A stretch of DNA of 64,000 nt from Exiguobacterium sp. Leaf196 (GTDB lineage: Bacteria; Bacillota; Bacilli; Exiguobacteriales; Exiguobacteriaceae): contig NZ_LMPV01000001.1 of NCBI RefSeq assembly GCF_001423965.1, forward strand, positions 695,908 to 759,907, given 5' to 3'. Under the pieces are notes generated by a model. The model was not told where the DNA came from, ran no database searches, and saw only the letters and a list, made by a program, of their open reading frames with translations. The first letter of the stretch is position 1; the number at the start of each line of letters is the position of its first letter. Positions 37,169 to 45,448 of this stretch are shown piece by piece. The position numbers and the translations under genes were made by a program.

Positions 37169-38334
37169 ACCTCGAACAGATACAAAAGCAGGTTGCTACT
37201 TGTTCGTGTGGAAATCTACATTACCCCATTACGATTGAACAAATCAGTGCCTCTGAAAAAGTATGGCAATCAGTGGTCGAGTTTGTGCAGCAAAAAGAGT
37301 GGCGGCACCTCCTCGTCATTGGTGATGTCACTACGCAGATGGTCGGTTATTCTCCACTGAAGAAAGCATTACTGACAGTAGGAATTGACGTATCAATAGT
37401 CACGCTCTCGCCGAACAGGCAAGGGGACGTTTTAGCTGATGAACTATCAGTTGTACAAGTAATGCTCGAGTTGGACGATAGTGTGGATGCGTTGATTGCA
37501 CTCGGAGCAGGGACGATTCATGATGTGACGCGGTTTTGTGCTGCGAAAGCAAAAATCCCATTTCTGTCTGTTCCGACCGCTCCTTCGGTGGACGGGTTTA
37601 CTTCGAAAGGAGCTCCCTTAATTATAAGAGGGAAAAAAATCACCTATCAGCTCGTCTCACCAATTGCCGTATTCATCCCAAGTGACATTATCCGTGATGC
37701 ACCTCGGGCGTTAATAGCAGCAGGTGTCGGGGATATGCTTGGGAAGTACACTTCCTTACTGGATTGGCGTTTTGGTGCTTTTGATGGACAAGAACCCTTT
37801 TGTCCTGTAGTTGCTCGATTGACCGAAATTGCTTTATCCGATTGTGTAAAAGCTCTACCAGATATCTATGCAGAAAAAGCGGAAGGTTTGGATCAACTGA
37901 TGGATTCATTGATCTTATCAGGAATTGCGATGTTGATTTTTGGGCATTCACATCCTGCATCTGGTGGAGAACACCACCTCTCTCATTATTGGGAGATGGA
38001 TTTCTTAACGCATGACCGTCCAGCCGTCTTACACGGTGCAAAAGTAGCGATTGCGACGATGGAACTTATCGATACTTATAGAGCGATGATCCAAGAACAA
38101 CCTGATGTACCAAAGGAGCTAGGTGATTGGGTCACTCAAATGCCAACAAGACAGAAGTTGGAGTCCATTTTTAATTCGTTACAAGCGCCTCTTCAGCCAG
38201 AGGAAATCGGTATTTCGTCTCTTCTTCTAGCGAGTAGCAAGAGAGAAGCATATCGTCTTCGAGAGAGACACACGCTGTTAAAACAGATGAGCTTACAGAC
38301 GAGCCACTTTGAAACAGAGGAGCGTTCATTATGA
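37165..38334 (+). CDS. araM: AraM, sn-glycerol-1-phosphate dehydrogenase
   Basis: A 389-residue member of the iron-type alcohol dehydrogenase superfamily. AraM of B. subtilis makes sn-glycerol 1-phosphate from dihydroxyacetone phosphate with NADH and lies in the ara operon there too. Visible are GAGTIHDVTRF near residue 113, VPTAPSVDGFTSKGAP near 140 and the metal site HSHPASGGEHHLSHYWEM. The ATG overlaps the galM stop (ATGA). Confidence 0.92.
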   Translation: MNLEQIQKQVATCSCGNLHYPITIEQISASEKVWQSVVEFVQQKEWRHLLVIGDVTTQMVGYSPLKKALLTVGIDVSIVTLSPNRQGDVLADELSVVQVMLELDDSVDALIALGAGTIHDVTRFCAAKAKIPFLSVPTAPSVDGFTSKGAPLIIRGKKITYQLVSPIAVFIPSDIIRDAPRALIAAGVGDMLGKYTSLLDWRFGAFDGQEPFCPVVARLTEIALSDCVKALPDIYAEKAEGLDQLMDSLILSGIAMLIFGHSHPASGGEHHLSHYWEMDFLTHDRPAVLHGAKVAIATMELIDTYRAMIQEQPDVPKELGDWVTQMPTRQKLESIFNSLQAPLQPEEIGISSLLLASSKREAYRLRERHTLLKQMSLQTSHFETEERSL

Positions 38335-39278
38335 CAGAGACAATCGTAAATCCAATCATAGAACAACGCGCGGATCCATGGATCATGCGGCATACAGATG
38401 GTTATTACTACTTTACGGCGTCCTTACCTGACTTTAGCGGGATTCCGCTGCGTCGTGCTCAGACGATCGGGGAGTTGACTAAAGCAGAAGAGAAAGTCGT
38501 ATGGCAGAAGCGCTCGACCGGAATCATGAGCGCTAACATTTGGGCACCAGAATTACATCACATTCAAGGGAAATGGTACCTTTATTTCGCGGCGGCACGT
38601 GAAGATGCTATTTTTGATCATCGCATGTACGTTCTCGAAAATAGTTCAGCCAATCCGCTGGAAGGTCAATGGACGGAAAAAGGACAAATCAAGACATGGC
38701 AAGAATCATTCGCCCTCGATGCGACAACGTTCGAGCATGAAAACCGGTTATATTACATCTGGGCTCAGAAAGATCCAAAAATTGAAGGAAACTCGAATCT
38801 CTATATTTCTGAAATGGAGAATCCTTGGACATTGACAGGACCGCAAACGATGATTGCGACACCGGAATATGCTTGGGAAAAAGTCGGCTTTCTTGTAAAC
38901 GAAGGACCTGCTGTCTTAAAGCGAAATGGCTATATATATGTCACGTTTTCAGCAAGCGCGACGGATCATAATTATTGTGTAGGTTTTCTTCGTATCAATG
39001 AAAAAGAAGATATGTTAGATGCTACTCATTGGGAAAAATACCCGCAACCCGTTCTTACGACGAATGAGTCAATCCGTGAATACGGACCAGGTCATAACAG
39101 TTTCATGACACTCGCAGATGGGACCGATATGATTGTTTATCATGCACGGAACTATAGAGAAATCGAAGGGGATCCATTATGGGATCCGAATCGTCATACG
39201 TATGTACGACCATTTTCTTGGCAGGGAGATGTGCCTGTTTTTGAAAACAGGATGGTCAACGAGGAGGTCACACGATGA
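38331..39278 (+). CDS. Intracellular GH43 arabinofuranosidase, copy 1
   Basis: A 315-residue GH43 enzyme without signal peptide. The start EQRADPWIM carries the catalytic base Asp, FALDATTFEH the transition-state Asp, and VNEGPAV the acid Glu; YGPGHNSF has the metal-site His. It probably trims arabinose from short imported oligomers. It overlaps araM by four bases (ATGA) and is followed by a close paralogue. Confidence 0.88.
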   Translation: MTETIVNPIIEQRADPWIMRHTDGYYYFTASLPDFSGIPLRRAQTIGELTKAEEKVVWQKRSTGIMSANIWAPELHHIQGKWYLYFAAAREDAIFDHRMYVLENSSANPLEGQWTEKGQIKTWQESFALDATTFEHENRLYYIWAQKDPKIEGNSNLYISEMENPWTLTGPQTMIATPEYAWEKVGFLVNEGPAVLKRNGYIYVTFSASATDHNYCVGFLRINEKEDMLDATHWEKYPQPVLTTNESIREYGPGHNSFMTLADGTDMIVYHARNYREIEGDPLWDPNRHTYVRPFSWQGDVPVFENRMVNEEVTR

Positions 39279-40219
39279 ACCAGACAGAGGATCGAAATCT
39301 TGTTTTAGAGCAACGGGCAGATCCATGGATGTATCTGCATTCTGACGGTTATTATTATTTTACAGCGTCTGTTCCTGAATACGATCGAATCGAATTGCGT
39401 CGTGCTAGATCTCTCCATGAACTAAGGGATGCAGAAGCGGTGACAGCATGGATTAAACCAAAAACTGGCCCTATGAGTGATCTGATTTGGGCACCCGAAT
39501 TACATCGTATTCATGGGAAATGGTATCTTTATTTTGCGGCTGCGAAGTCACGCGAGATTGTAAACGGACTCTTTGATCATCGGATGTTCGTTTTAGAGAA
39601 TAGTTCGGATAATCCTCTAGAAGGCGAATGGTTAGAACGCGGACAAATAAAAACGCAGTGGGATTCATTTGCTCTTGACGCGACCGTCTTCGAACATCAA
39701 GACGTTCATTACTTAGTGTGGGCACAAAAAGATCCTTCCATTGAAGGAAACTCGAACTTATATATTGCAACTTTAAAGAATCCATGGACCATTCAAAAGC
39801 CACAAGTCATGTTGACAAAGCCAGAGCTTGATTGGGAGACAAAGGGTTTTCTGGTGAACGAAGGACCGGCAGTCCTGAAGCGTCATGGACAAATCTTCAT
39901 TACGTATTCCGCTAGTGCAACGGATGAGAATTATTGCATGGGTATGTTGAGTGCCTCAGAAGACGCAGACCTATTGAATCCGGATGCTTGGGAAAAATCA
40001 TCGTCACCCGTATTTGCGACGAATGAAGAGGTTGGTCAATATGGACCAGGGCACAATAGCTTTACAGTAGATGAACAGGGACAAGATGTCATTGTATATC
40101 ATGCACGGACCTACACTGAAATCGAGGGTGATCCTCTGTACGATCCGAATCGCCATACACGGGCACAGATCTTTACGTGGGGCATGGATAAAAAACCAAA
40201 CTTTGATAAGCCAATCTGA
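39275..40219 (+). CDS. Intracellular GH43 arabinofuranosidase, copy 2
   Basis: A 314-residue paralogue of the preceding gene, overlapping it by four bases. The same residues are present: EQRADPWMY, FALDATVFEH, VNEGPAV and YGPGHNSF. Copy 2 has a short insertion near residue 95 (AKSREIVNGLFDH). The two may prefer different linkages. It is the last gene of the arabinose block. Confidence 0.88.
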   Translation: MNQTEDRNLVLEQRADPWMYLHSDGYYYFTASVPEYDRIELRRARSLHELRDAEAVTAWIKPKTGPMSDLIWAPELHRIHGKWYLYFAAAKSREIVNGLFDHRMFVLENSSDNPLEGEWLERGQIKTQWDSFALDATVFEHQDVHYLVWAQKDPSIEGNSNLYIATLKNPWTIQKPQVMLTKPELDWETKGFLVNEGPAVLKRHGQIFITYSASATDENYCMGMLSASEDADLLNPDAWEKSSSPVFATNEEVGQYGPGHNSFTVDEQGQDVIVYHARTYTEIEGDPLYDPNRHTRAQIFTWGMDKKPNFDKPI

Positions 40220-40305
40220 TTGCGAACAGAATCAACTTTTTTTATAAGAAAACGTAATTAATCTTGTACAGTTGATAATTTTTTGTTTAATAAACTTGAG
40301 GTCAC

Positions 40306-40350
40306 AAAAAGCATCTCTTATGTAGATTTACTCTACAGAAGGGATGCTTT
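40306..40350 (-). terminator. Strong hairpin, probably terminating minus-strand transcripts
   Basis: AAAGCATCTCTT pairs with AAGGGATGCTTT, and the inner TGTAGA pairs with TCTACA. The T-run (TTTTT) is on the reverse strand. It follows the chemotaxis-receptor fragment and may be a remnant of its terminator. Confidence 0.75.
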
Positions 40351-40371
40351 ATCGCAAAAAGACGTTACTCT

Positions 40372-40540
40372 TCAATCTGGATTTTCACCTTCGTTTTCAG
40401 CGACATGCATAGAGGGATTCTTGACATCAGAGGCGACAATGAAAAATCCTTTTTCTTGCTCAGCAGCTCGTGCTGGTTCGATCGCTACATTCAAGGCAAG
40501 TAGATTGGTTTGTTCAGAAATATCACGAATGATAAAAAAA
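40372..40540 (-). pseudogene. Methyl-accepting chemotaxis protein fragment
   Basis: The reverse strand encodes [17 protein letters not shown] and [18 protein letters not shown], which is the hairpin tip of the chemotaxis receptor signalling domain (normally LLALNAAIEAARAGE). It breaks off into unrelated sequence, then a stop at 40372. Upstream no sensor or membrane part is found. It is the decayed C-terminal piece of a receptor. Confidence 0.85.
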
Positions 40541-40594
40541 GATTGAATTAGATGTAAATTACTTTATAGACAATATTTATTGGGGGTACTTTAA

Positions 40595-40780
40595 ATGGAA
40601 AATAAAATTTGCTCATCATGCGGAAGTACTAATTTTCAAGAGGCAACAGATTATATTCCACTAAAGCCATCTAAAGGGTCATTTCATAGTGCTCAAAAAG
40701 TATTTTCGTTTTGTATGGATTGCGGTATCGTAGATGCGATTCGTATTGAGAACACAGAAATCTTTCAAAATAAAGAGTAA
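40595..40780 (+). CDS. Small zinc-ribbon protein
   Basis: A 61-residue protein with two Cys pairs, ICSSCGS near residue 6 and FCMDCGI near residue 40, forming one zinc ribbon. GGGGGT precedes the ATG and a terminator follows, so it looks like a complete single-gene unit. Function unknown. Confidence 0.68.
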   Translation: MENKICSSCGSTNFQEATDYIPLKPSKGSFHSAQKVFSFCMDCGIVDAIRIENTEIFQNKE

Positions 40781-40797
40781 ATATTCAATCTACAAAA

Positions 40798-40824
40798 AGA
40801 GCGTCCGATATGGATGCTTTTTTA
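40798..40824 (+). terminator. Terminator of the 40595 gene
   Basis: Stem AGAGCGTCC / GGATGCTTT with G-U pairs, short loop and TTTTTTT. Confidence 0.75.
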
Positions 40825-40887
40825 TAGAGAAAAAATGTAGTCGATCATGAAAAATAATTAGTTTGTAAATAAGGAGTAATGTAGTGC

Positions 40888-41010
40888 CTATCTTTTTCTT
40901 AAATGACACTGTAAATGCATATCTAACCAATGCAACCAGTCAGATGCACTTAACCAGCCAAGTTCATCATAATAAATCTTTTTTGAAGCATCTATAGTTT
41001 GAATATGCAT
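40888..41010 (-). CDS. Possible 40-residue small protein
   Basis: An ATG-started frame of 40 residues (Trp-rich: LGWLSASDWLHWLDMHL) with GGAG nine bases upstream. No relative recognised. It lies just downstream of another coding-like stretch (41034-41119) without a start codon on the same strand, which reads NFKDDFDIELESNLDYAILL and stops. Both could be the tail of a decayed gene. Confidence 0.4.
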   Translation of the reverse strand: MHIQTIDASKKIYYDELGWLSASDWLHWLDMHLQCHLRKR

Positions 41011-41033
41011 TTTAACGCACTCCATTTGAGTAA

Positions 41034-41119
41034 TTAATTATTTTGTGCTTTTAGGAGAATAGCGTAATCCAGGTTACTTTCTAGTTCGATATCAAAATCA
41101 TCTTTAAAATTTACACGTA
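41034..41119 (-). pseudogene. Possible gene tail without a start
   Basis: The reverse strand reads VRVNFKDDFDIELESNLDYA followed by a short end and stop at 41034. The composition is protein-like, but no start codon or ribosome site precedes it and a stop lies right upstream. It is probably the 3' end of a lost gene. Confidence 0.3.
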
Positions 41120-41203
41120 CCTATGTAACTTCGTCATATAAAAAACAAAGTCTCCAAATCTTGTTCTCCTCTTCGAAGGCTGATGAAGTAAATTTAATAA
41201 CCC

Positions 41204-41248
41204 AAAAGCATCGTATCTTTTCTCAACAGAAATGGTACGATGCTTTTT
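41204..41248 (+). terminator. Orphan terminator
   Basis: AAAGCATCGTA pairs with TACGATGCTTT, then a T-run. No gene ends directly before it on either strand, which supports gene loss in this stretch. Confidence 0.75.
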
Positions 41249-41547
41249 TGTATCGTTCCTCGATAGAATTAAAAAAATCTATAGTTAGTCATTCATGAAA
41301 GGGAAAAGTAGAAAAAAAAAGAAAAGGTCTGGTCAAGATTGATTAATTCTTCTAATATCCATTAATAACAACTTTATAATGTTACGACACTATCTTTCCG
41401 ATACGAAATCGACTTAAACGACTAAAACCTTTTAACTAATTTATTAATTGAATTAACTTTAATTCTGAAAAGTAAATTTAATAAATGTCACCTATCCTAT
41501 TGTGATATAAGGTATCATTGGAAATAGTTTCTTAGGGAGTATATACC
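41249..41547. other. AT-rich stretch without a gene
   Basis: Very AT-rich, with no frame longer than about 15 codons that has a ribosome site. A short basic frame (MKGKSRKKKKRSGQD) near 41295 is not convincing. It presumably contains the promoter of the downstream operon. Confidence 0.5.
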
Positions 41548-41643
41548 ATAAAGAAAGTCATAAGAGGAAAAGAACAGGCAATTGATTTCTTGAAACTACT
41601 AACAAAAGAATTAAATCTTAAAGTAGATGAAGGAGAGGTATGA
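41548..41643 (+). other. Coding-like 31-codon frame that lacks a standard start
   Basis: The frame reads KKVIRGKEQAIDFLKLLTKE and further charged residues, and ends in TGA overlapping the next start. A GGGAG site lies eight bases before an ATA codon in the place where ATG would be expected. It is either a gene that lost its start by one base change or a case of ATA initiation. No family recognised. Confidence 0.35.
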
Positions 41644-43313
41644 TGAGAGAAAAAACTCGCATATTAATAGGGATGCTACTAGCTTGCCTCTATATTTTAC
41701 CGATGGTCTTACTGGGGGAACATGCACATGTCCGTATTCATGATAATCTAGACTCAAACATCACGTGGTATAAAACATTGGTCGATACCAATAGTATTTA
41801 CGCAAGTCTTCATGCGACTGTTCCTGACTTATTAAGTGGGGTCGTCTCGAGAAATGCTTTCGTCAGTGAGTTTACAGGTATCGTGTGGCTATATCAATGG
41901 TTCTCACCATTTACGGCATACGTGATCAGTCAAACGTTGGTCCGAATCTTTGCTTTCTTAGGAATGTACTTATTACTACGTGATCATGCGAAAGGGGTTA
42001 TTCCTAAATCATATGCGCTGTGGGTAGCAGTTCTATTTTCTTGGACACCATTCTGGCCATCGGGCATGCTCAGCACGCTTGGGATGCCACTCTTATTGTG
42101 GGCTTATTGGAATATCTGGCATGGACGGAAAATAAAATCGAGTGCATTCGTATTGTTAGTGGTTCCGTTCTATTCGAGCTTCGTGCTAGGAATCGTTTTC
42201 TTTTTAGCAACGCTTGCCATTTACCATATGGTGAAGGAGATACGCGCACGTAGTTTTCATAGCCGTTTTTGGATCGCCTATGGCCTTCAGGTCCTTTTAT
42301 ACTTATTAATTGAATATCGACTGGTCTTCTCGATGCTGTGGGAAGAAGAGCCTACGAGTCGAAATGACTTCGAAACAGGGAATAACGGATTTTGGGCAAG
42401 TATTCGTTTATTTTTTAAGAATTTGGTGTTTGGTCATACACATGATCGCGCAGTACAATCGCCCATCATCCTCCTAACACTTCTGATTGTTGGATTTCTA
42501 GTATTTCGTCAAAAAGATCATGCAGCAAGACGAATTCGAACTTTGATGTGGTTTCTATTTGGACTATCGCTGTGGTATGCGTTTTGGTTTTATGAGGGGT
42601 GGAATCCGTTAAAGCAACATGTCTCTCTCATTAGAACTTTCAATTTCTCACGATTCCACTTCCTTCAACCGATGTTGTGGTATGCATTGTTTTACTTGAT
42701 GCTCGACTGGCTATGGCGAACTGCCAAACGAAAATGGGTGACTTGTTTGCTCGTAGCCCAAACCCTTGTCTTGCTTGCATGGAATCCCGAGTTCCTCTAT
42801 CGTCATCATCCATCCTATGAAGCGTTTTATGCGACTTCTCAGTTTTCTGACATTAAACGCTTTATCAACCAACCAACGAAAGACTATCAGGTCGCTTCTC
42901 TCGGATTGCACCCTGCGATCGCACAATACAATGGTATGCAAACCGTGGATGGTTATGTGAACTTTTATCCATTACGCTATAAAGCATCTTTCCGAAAGGT
43001 GATTGCTGGAGAATTGGATAAAAGTAAGCTATTACAACGTTATTTTGATACGTGGGGAAATCGAGTCTATGTGTTTTCATCTGAACTCGGTAAGGAATAC
43101 GAGTACACAAAGGAGCATCAAGTACCGGTTCGACATTTATCTATCAATACAGCACAGTTGAAGCAAATCGGTGCGACATATCTTTTGTCTGCTGTACCAA
43201 TCAAAAATGCTGCAGCCATTGGATTGCAGTACGAAAAAACATTTGAAGATCAACATTCTGCTTGGAAGATTAGGTTATACCGTATCCAAGCTACTACAGA
43301 GAATACGAAGTAA
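41640..43313 (+). CDS. YfhO-like GT-C family membrane glycosyltransferase
   Basis: A 557-residue membrane protein with about 11 hydrophobic segments and an early outside loop with HDNLDSNITWYKTLV, which holds the acidic residues typical of GT-C enzymes. The family includes YfhO of B. subtilis, which transfers sugars from a lipid carrier to teichoic acid outside the cell. It is shorter than YfhO (about 860 residues). The two following genes encode the partners expected for such a system. AAGGAGAGGT precedes the start. Confidence 0.78.
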   Translation: MMREKTRILIGMLLACLYILPMVLLGEHAHVRIHDNLDSNITWYKTLVDTNSIYASLHATVPDLLSGVVSRNAFVSEFTGIVWLYQWFSPFTAYVISQTLVRIFAFLGMYLLLRDHAKGVIPKSYALWVAVLFSWTPFWPSGMLSTLGMPLLLWAYWNIWHGRKIKSSAFVLLVVPFYSSFVLGIVFFLATLAIYHMVKEIRARSFHSRFWIAYGLQVLLYLLIEYRLVFSMLWEEEPTSRNDFETGNNGFWASIRLFFKNLVFGHTHDRAVQSPIILLTLLIVGFLVFRQKDHAARRIRTLMWFLFGLSLWYAFWFYEGWNPLKQHVSLIRTFNFSRFHFLQPMLWYALFYLMLDWLWRTAKRKWVTCLLVAQTLVLLAWNPEFLYRHHPSYEAFYATSQFSDIKRFINQPTKDYQVASLGLHPAIAQYNGMQTVDGYVNFYPLRYKASFRKVIAGELDKSKLLQRYFDTWGNRVYVFSSELGKEYEYTKEHQVPVRHLSINTAQLKQIGATYLLSAVPIKNAAAIGLQYEKTFEDQHSAWKIRLYRIQATTENTK

Positions 43314-43337
43314 GTTCATTTAAGGAGGAGTAATGGT

Positions 43338-44294
43338 ATGACGATGACGACAATCCCTACGCTAGGCGTAATTATTCCGTGTTATAACGAGACGGAAGTA
43401 TTACGCTTGACGGTCCATACGATGCACCGTTTCTTAACAGAGTGGCGAGAACGACACCTCATTTCTGAGGACTCCTTTGTCTTGTTCGTAGATGATGGAA
43501 GTCAGGATGATACCTGGTCCCAAATTGAAGATGTACACGCACAGGATGGTCGGTTTAGAGGATTAAAATTAGCACATAACGTAGGACATCAAAATGCTTT
43601 GTTCGCAGGTCTTGTCGAAGGACACACCAATGCAGATTGTGTTGTGTCAATGGATGCGGACCTTCAGGATGACGTAAAAGTGATTGAACAGTTTTTAAGT
43701 GAATTTGCGAAAGGAAATGATATCGTCTATGGGGTAAGAGAAGATCGTCAGACCGATAGTTGGTTTAAACGGTCGACTGCTCAAGGTTTTTACCGCTTCA
43801 TCGACTGGTTGGGTGTAGAGACCATCTTCAATCATGCAGACTATCGTCTCATGAGCAAACGAGCTGTCGAAACCCTTTGTGCACATCCGGAACGCAATCT
43901 CTTTTTGCGGGGGATGGTACCTTCGCTTGGTTTTCAAACAGCAGAAGTGACCTATACACGTCAATCACGTCCAGCAGGCGAATCAAAATATCCATTACGA
44001 AAGATGATGGCACTCGCATGGGATGGGGTGACCTCGTTTAGTGTTCGTCCGATTAAGTTGTTATTTTTAGTCTCACTATTCATGCTCATCGTCTCGATCG
44101 GTTTTGTCGGATATGCTCTTTATCGTAGATATGAAGGAGAAGCGATGGATGGGTGGACGTCTTTAATGATGTCGATCTGGTTCATCGGCGGACTTCAATT
44201 ACTAGGTATTGGACTGATAGGAGAATACATCGGTAAAATCTATCAGGAAGTCAAACGACGTCCTCGTTATGTCGTCGAGAAAAAACGAGAATGA
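43338..44294 (+). CDS. CsbB-like undecaprenyl-phosphate glycosyltransferase
   Basis: A 318-residue GT2 enzyme that loads a sugar onto undecaprenyl phosphate on the inner face of the membrane. Visible are IPCYNETE at the start, VDDGSQDDTW near 50, MDADLQDD near 105 and two C-terminal membrane segments. CsbB, GtcB and GtrB share this layout. AAGGAGG precedes the ATG. It overlaps the GtrA-like gene by four bases. The sugar cannot be read from sequence. Confidence 0.88.
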   Translation: MTMTTIPTLGVIIPCYNETEVLRLTVHTMHRFLTEWRERHLISEDSFVLFVDDGSQDDTWSQIEDVHAQDGRFRGLKLAHNVGHQNALFAGLVEGHTNADCVVSMDADLQDDVKVIEQFLSEFAKGNDIVYGVREDRQTDSWFKRSTAQGFYRFIDWLGVETIFNHADYRLMSKRAVETLCAHPERNLFLRGMVPSLGFQTAEVTYTRQSRPAGESKYPLRKMMALAWDGVTSFSVRPIKLLFLVSLFMLIVSIGFVGYALYRRYEGEAMDGWTSLMMSIWFIGGLQLLGIGLIGEYIGKIYQEVKRRPRYVVEKKRE

Positions 44295-44668
44295 TGACCT
44301 TTCTTCGTTTCTTATTAGTAGGAGTTCTTAATACGCTGGTTGGTCTGACACTAACACTGATTTGTTTTCATGTCTTGCATACTGGTTATTGGGGAGCGAC
44401 GGCGATCGGGAATGCATGTGGTGTTTGGGTCAGCTATATGCTAAATCGTCGCTTCACCTTTCGTCAAGAGGCTGGAGGATGGCCCTATTGGATACGTTTT
44501 TTGATCGTCGTTTCGATTAGCTATCTCATCGCTTATCGTCTTAGTTTATGGGGAGTGCATTACGTATTGCCAAATCTACAAGAGACTGGAGCGATTCTGA
44601 TCGGGATGATTATCTATACGGGGTTAAATTATCTAGGTCAGTCTTATTGGGTATTTCGCAAATCATGA
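44291..44668 (+). CDS. GtrA/GtcA-like flippase protein
   Basis: A 125-residue protein with four membrane segments and the family pattern FLLVGVLNTLVGL at the start and YMLNRRFTFR near residue 55. GtrA proteins are thought to flip undecaprenyl-phosphate sugars to the outer face. It overlaps the CsbB-like gene (ATGA), completing a loader, flippase and transferase set with the YfhO-like enzyme. Confidence 0.85.
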   Translation: MMTFLRFLLVGVLNTLVGLTLTLICFHVLHTGYWGATAIGNACGVWVSYMLNRRFTFRQEAGGWPYWIRFLIVVSISYLIAYRLSLWGVHYVLPNLQETGAILIGMIIYTGLNYLGQSYWVFRKS

Positions 44669-44672
44669 TGAT

Positions 44673-44708
44673 AAAACAAGCTATCTATAGAGGTAGCTTG
44701 TTTTTTTT
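44673..44708 (+). terminator. Terminator of the yfhO-csbB-gtcA operon
   Basis: AAAACAAGCTA pairs with TAGCTTGTTTT; an eight-base T-run follows. Confidence 0.9.
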
Positions 44709-45448
44709 ATCCTCTCAATTGCACTTGCAAAAGCACAGTAGCAAATCAAAAGACTGACAAATGAATTTTCAAATTATAGAAATCAACCACTCAGATTAGA
44801 GTGAGGAAAGTCATTTACAATTTGATAAGATGACGCATTCAACGTATGCATCACATAGTTATATGGGTGGATATGCTATTTCTCATGTAATCGACCATGC
44901 CTATTCCTTATTCATCGACTCCCTTCAGTCCACCACATTAAATGATCGTTGATGAACGAATCCCAAAAGAAGAATGAAAGTAAAGTATCCGTGAAATCTA
45001 ATTTACAGACTTAAATTTATTACAAACGACATCAATAAATCGCAATTTCTTCTTGTAGTAAATAATTCTGTTAAAAATAAGAAATTTTTATTTTTTAGTT
45101 GGTCCGTTATTACTCCTTCTCGATAAAGTAAAAGTCTATGAACTTAAACGATAAGAAGCAGTTCCTGTCATGTAAAGACAGGAACTGCTTCTTATCGAAC
45201 AATTATATCGTCGGTAATTCTAAAATTCTTAAGAGATAGAAAAAAGTAAGATAGAAAGATATGTCACTTCGTTTCAAAACAAACATACGTTCGTTTTACG
45301 TGACAATTTAAATAAAAGTGTCCTTACTTAATTTTCATAATATTAGTATAATCCATATCAAAATATAAGTCTATATCTTGATAACTATCTTCTCTATAGT
45401 AAAGCTACGAAAAGAAGACGCTATTCGTTAACTATGAGAGGAGTTATT
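44709..45448. other. 740-base AT-rich intergenic stretch
   Basis: No convincing gene. A 40-codon frame at 44830-44952 has only a poor ribosome site. The stretch holds a perfect 21-bp inverted repeat (45149-45197) and, near its end, promoter-like AT-rich sequence (AGTATAATCC near 45350) for the MFS gene. Confidence 0.5.
45149..45197. repeat. Perfect 21-bp inverted repeat
   Basis: Arms of 21 bases (CGATAAGAAGCAGTTCCTGTC and its complement in 20 plus 1 bases) around the 7-base loop ATGTAAA. No T-run follows on either strand and no gene ends nearby. Confidence 0.85.

Noticed and set aside
40283-40546. 87-codon plus-strand frame
   Set aside because: It is antisense to the chemotaxis receptor fragment, which has the clear protein signature.
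44830-44952. 40-codon plus-strand frame
   Set aside because: Only a weak GATAAG ribosome site and no recognisable sequence; kept out of the gene list.
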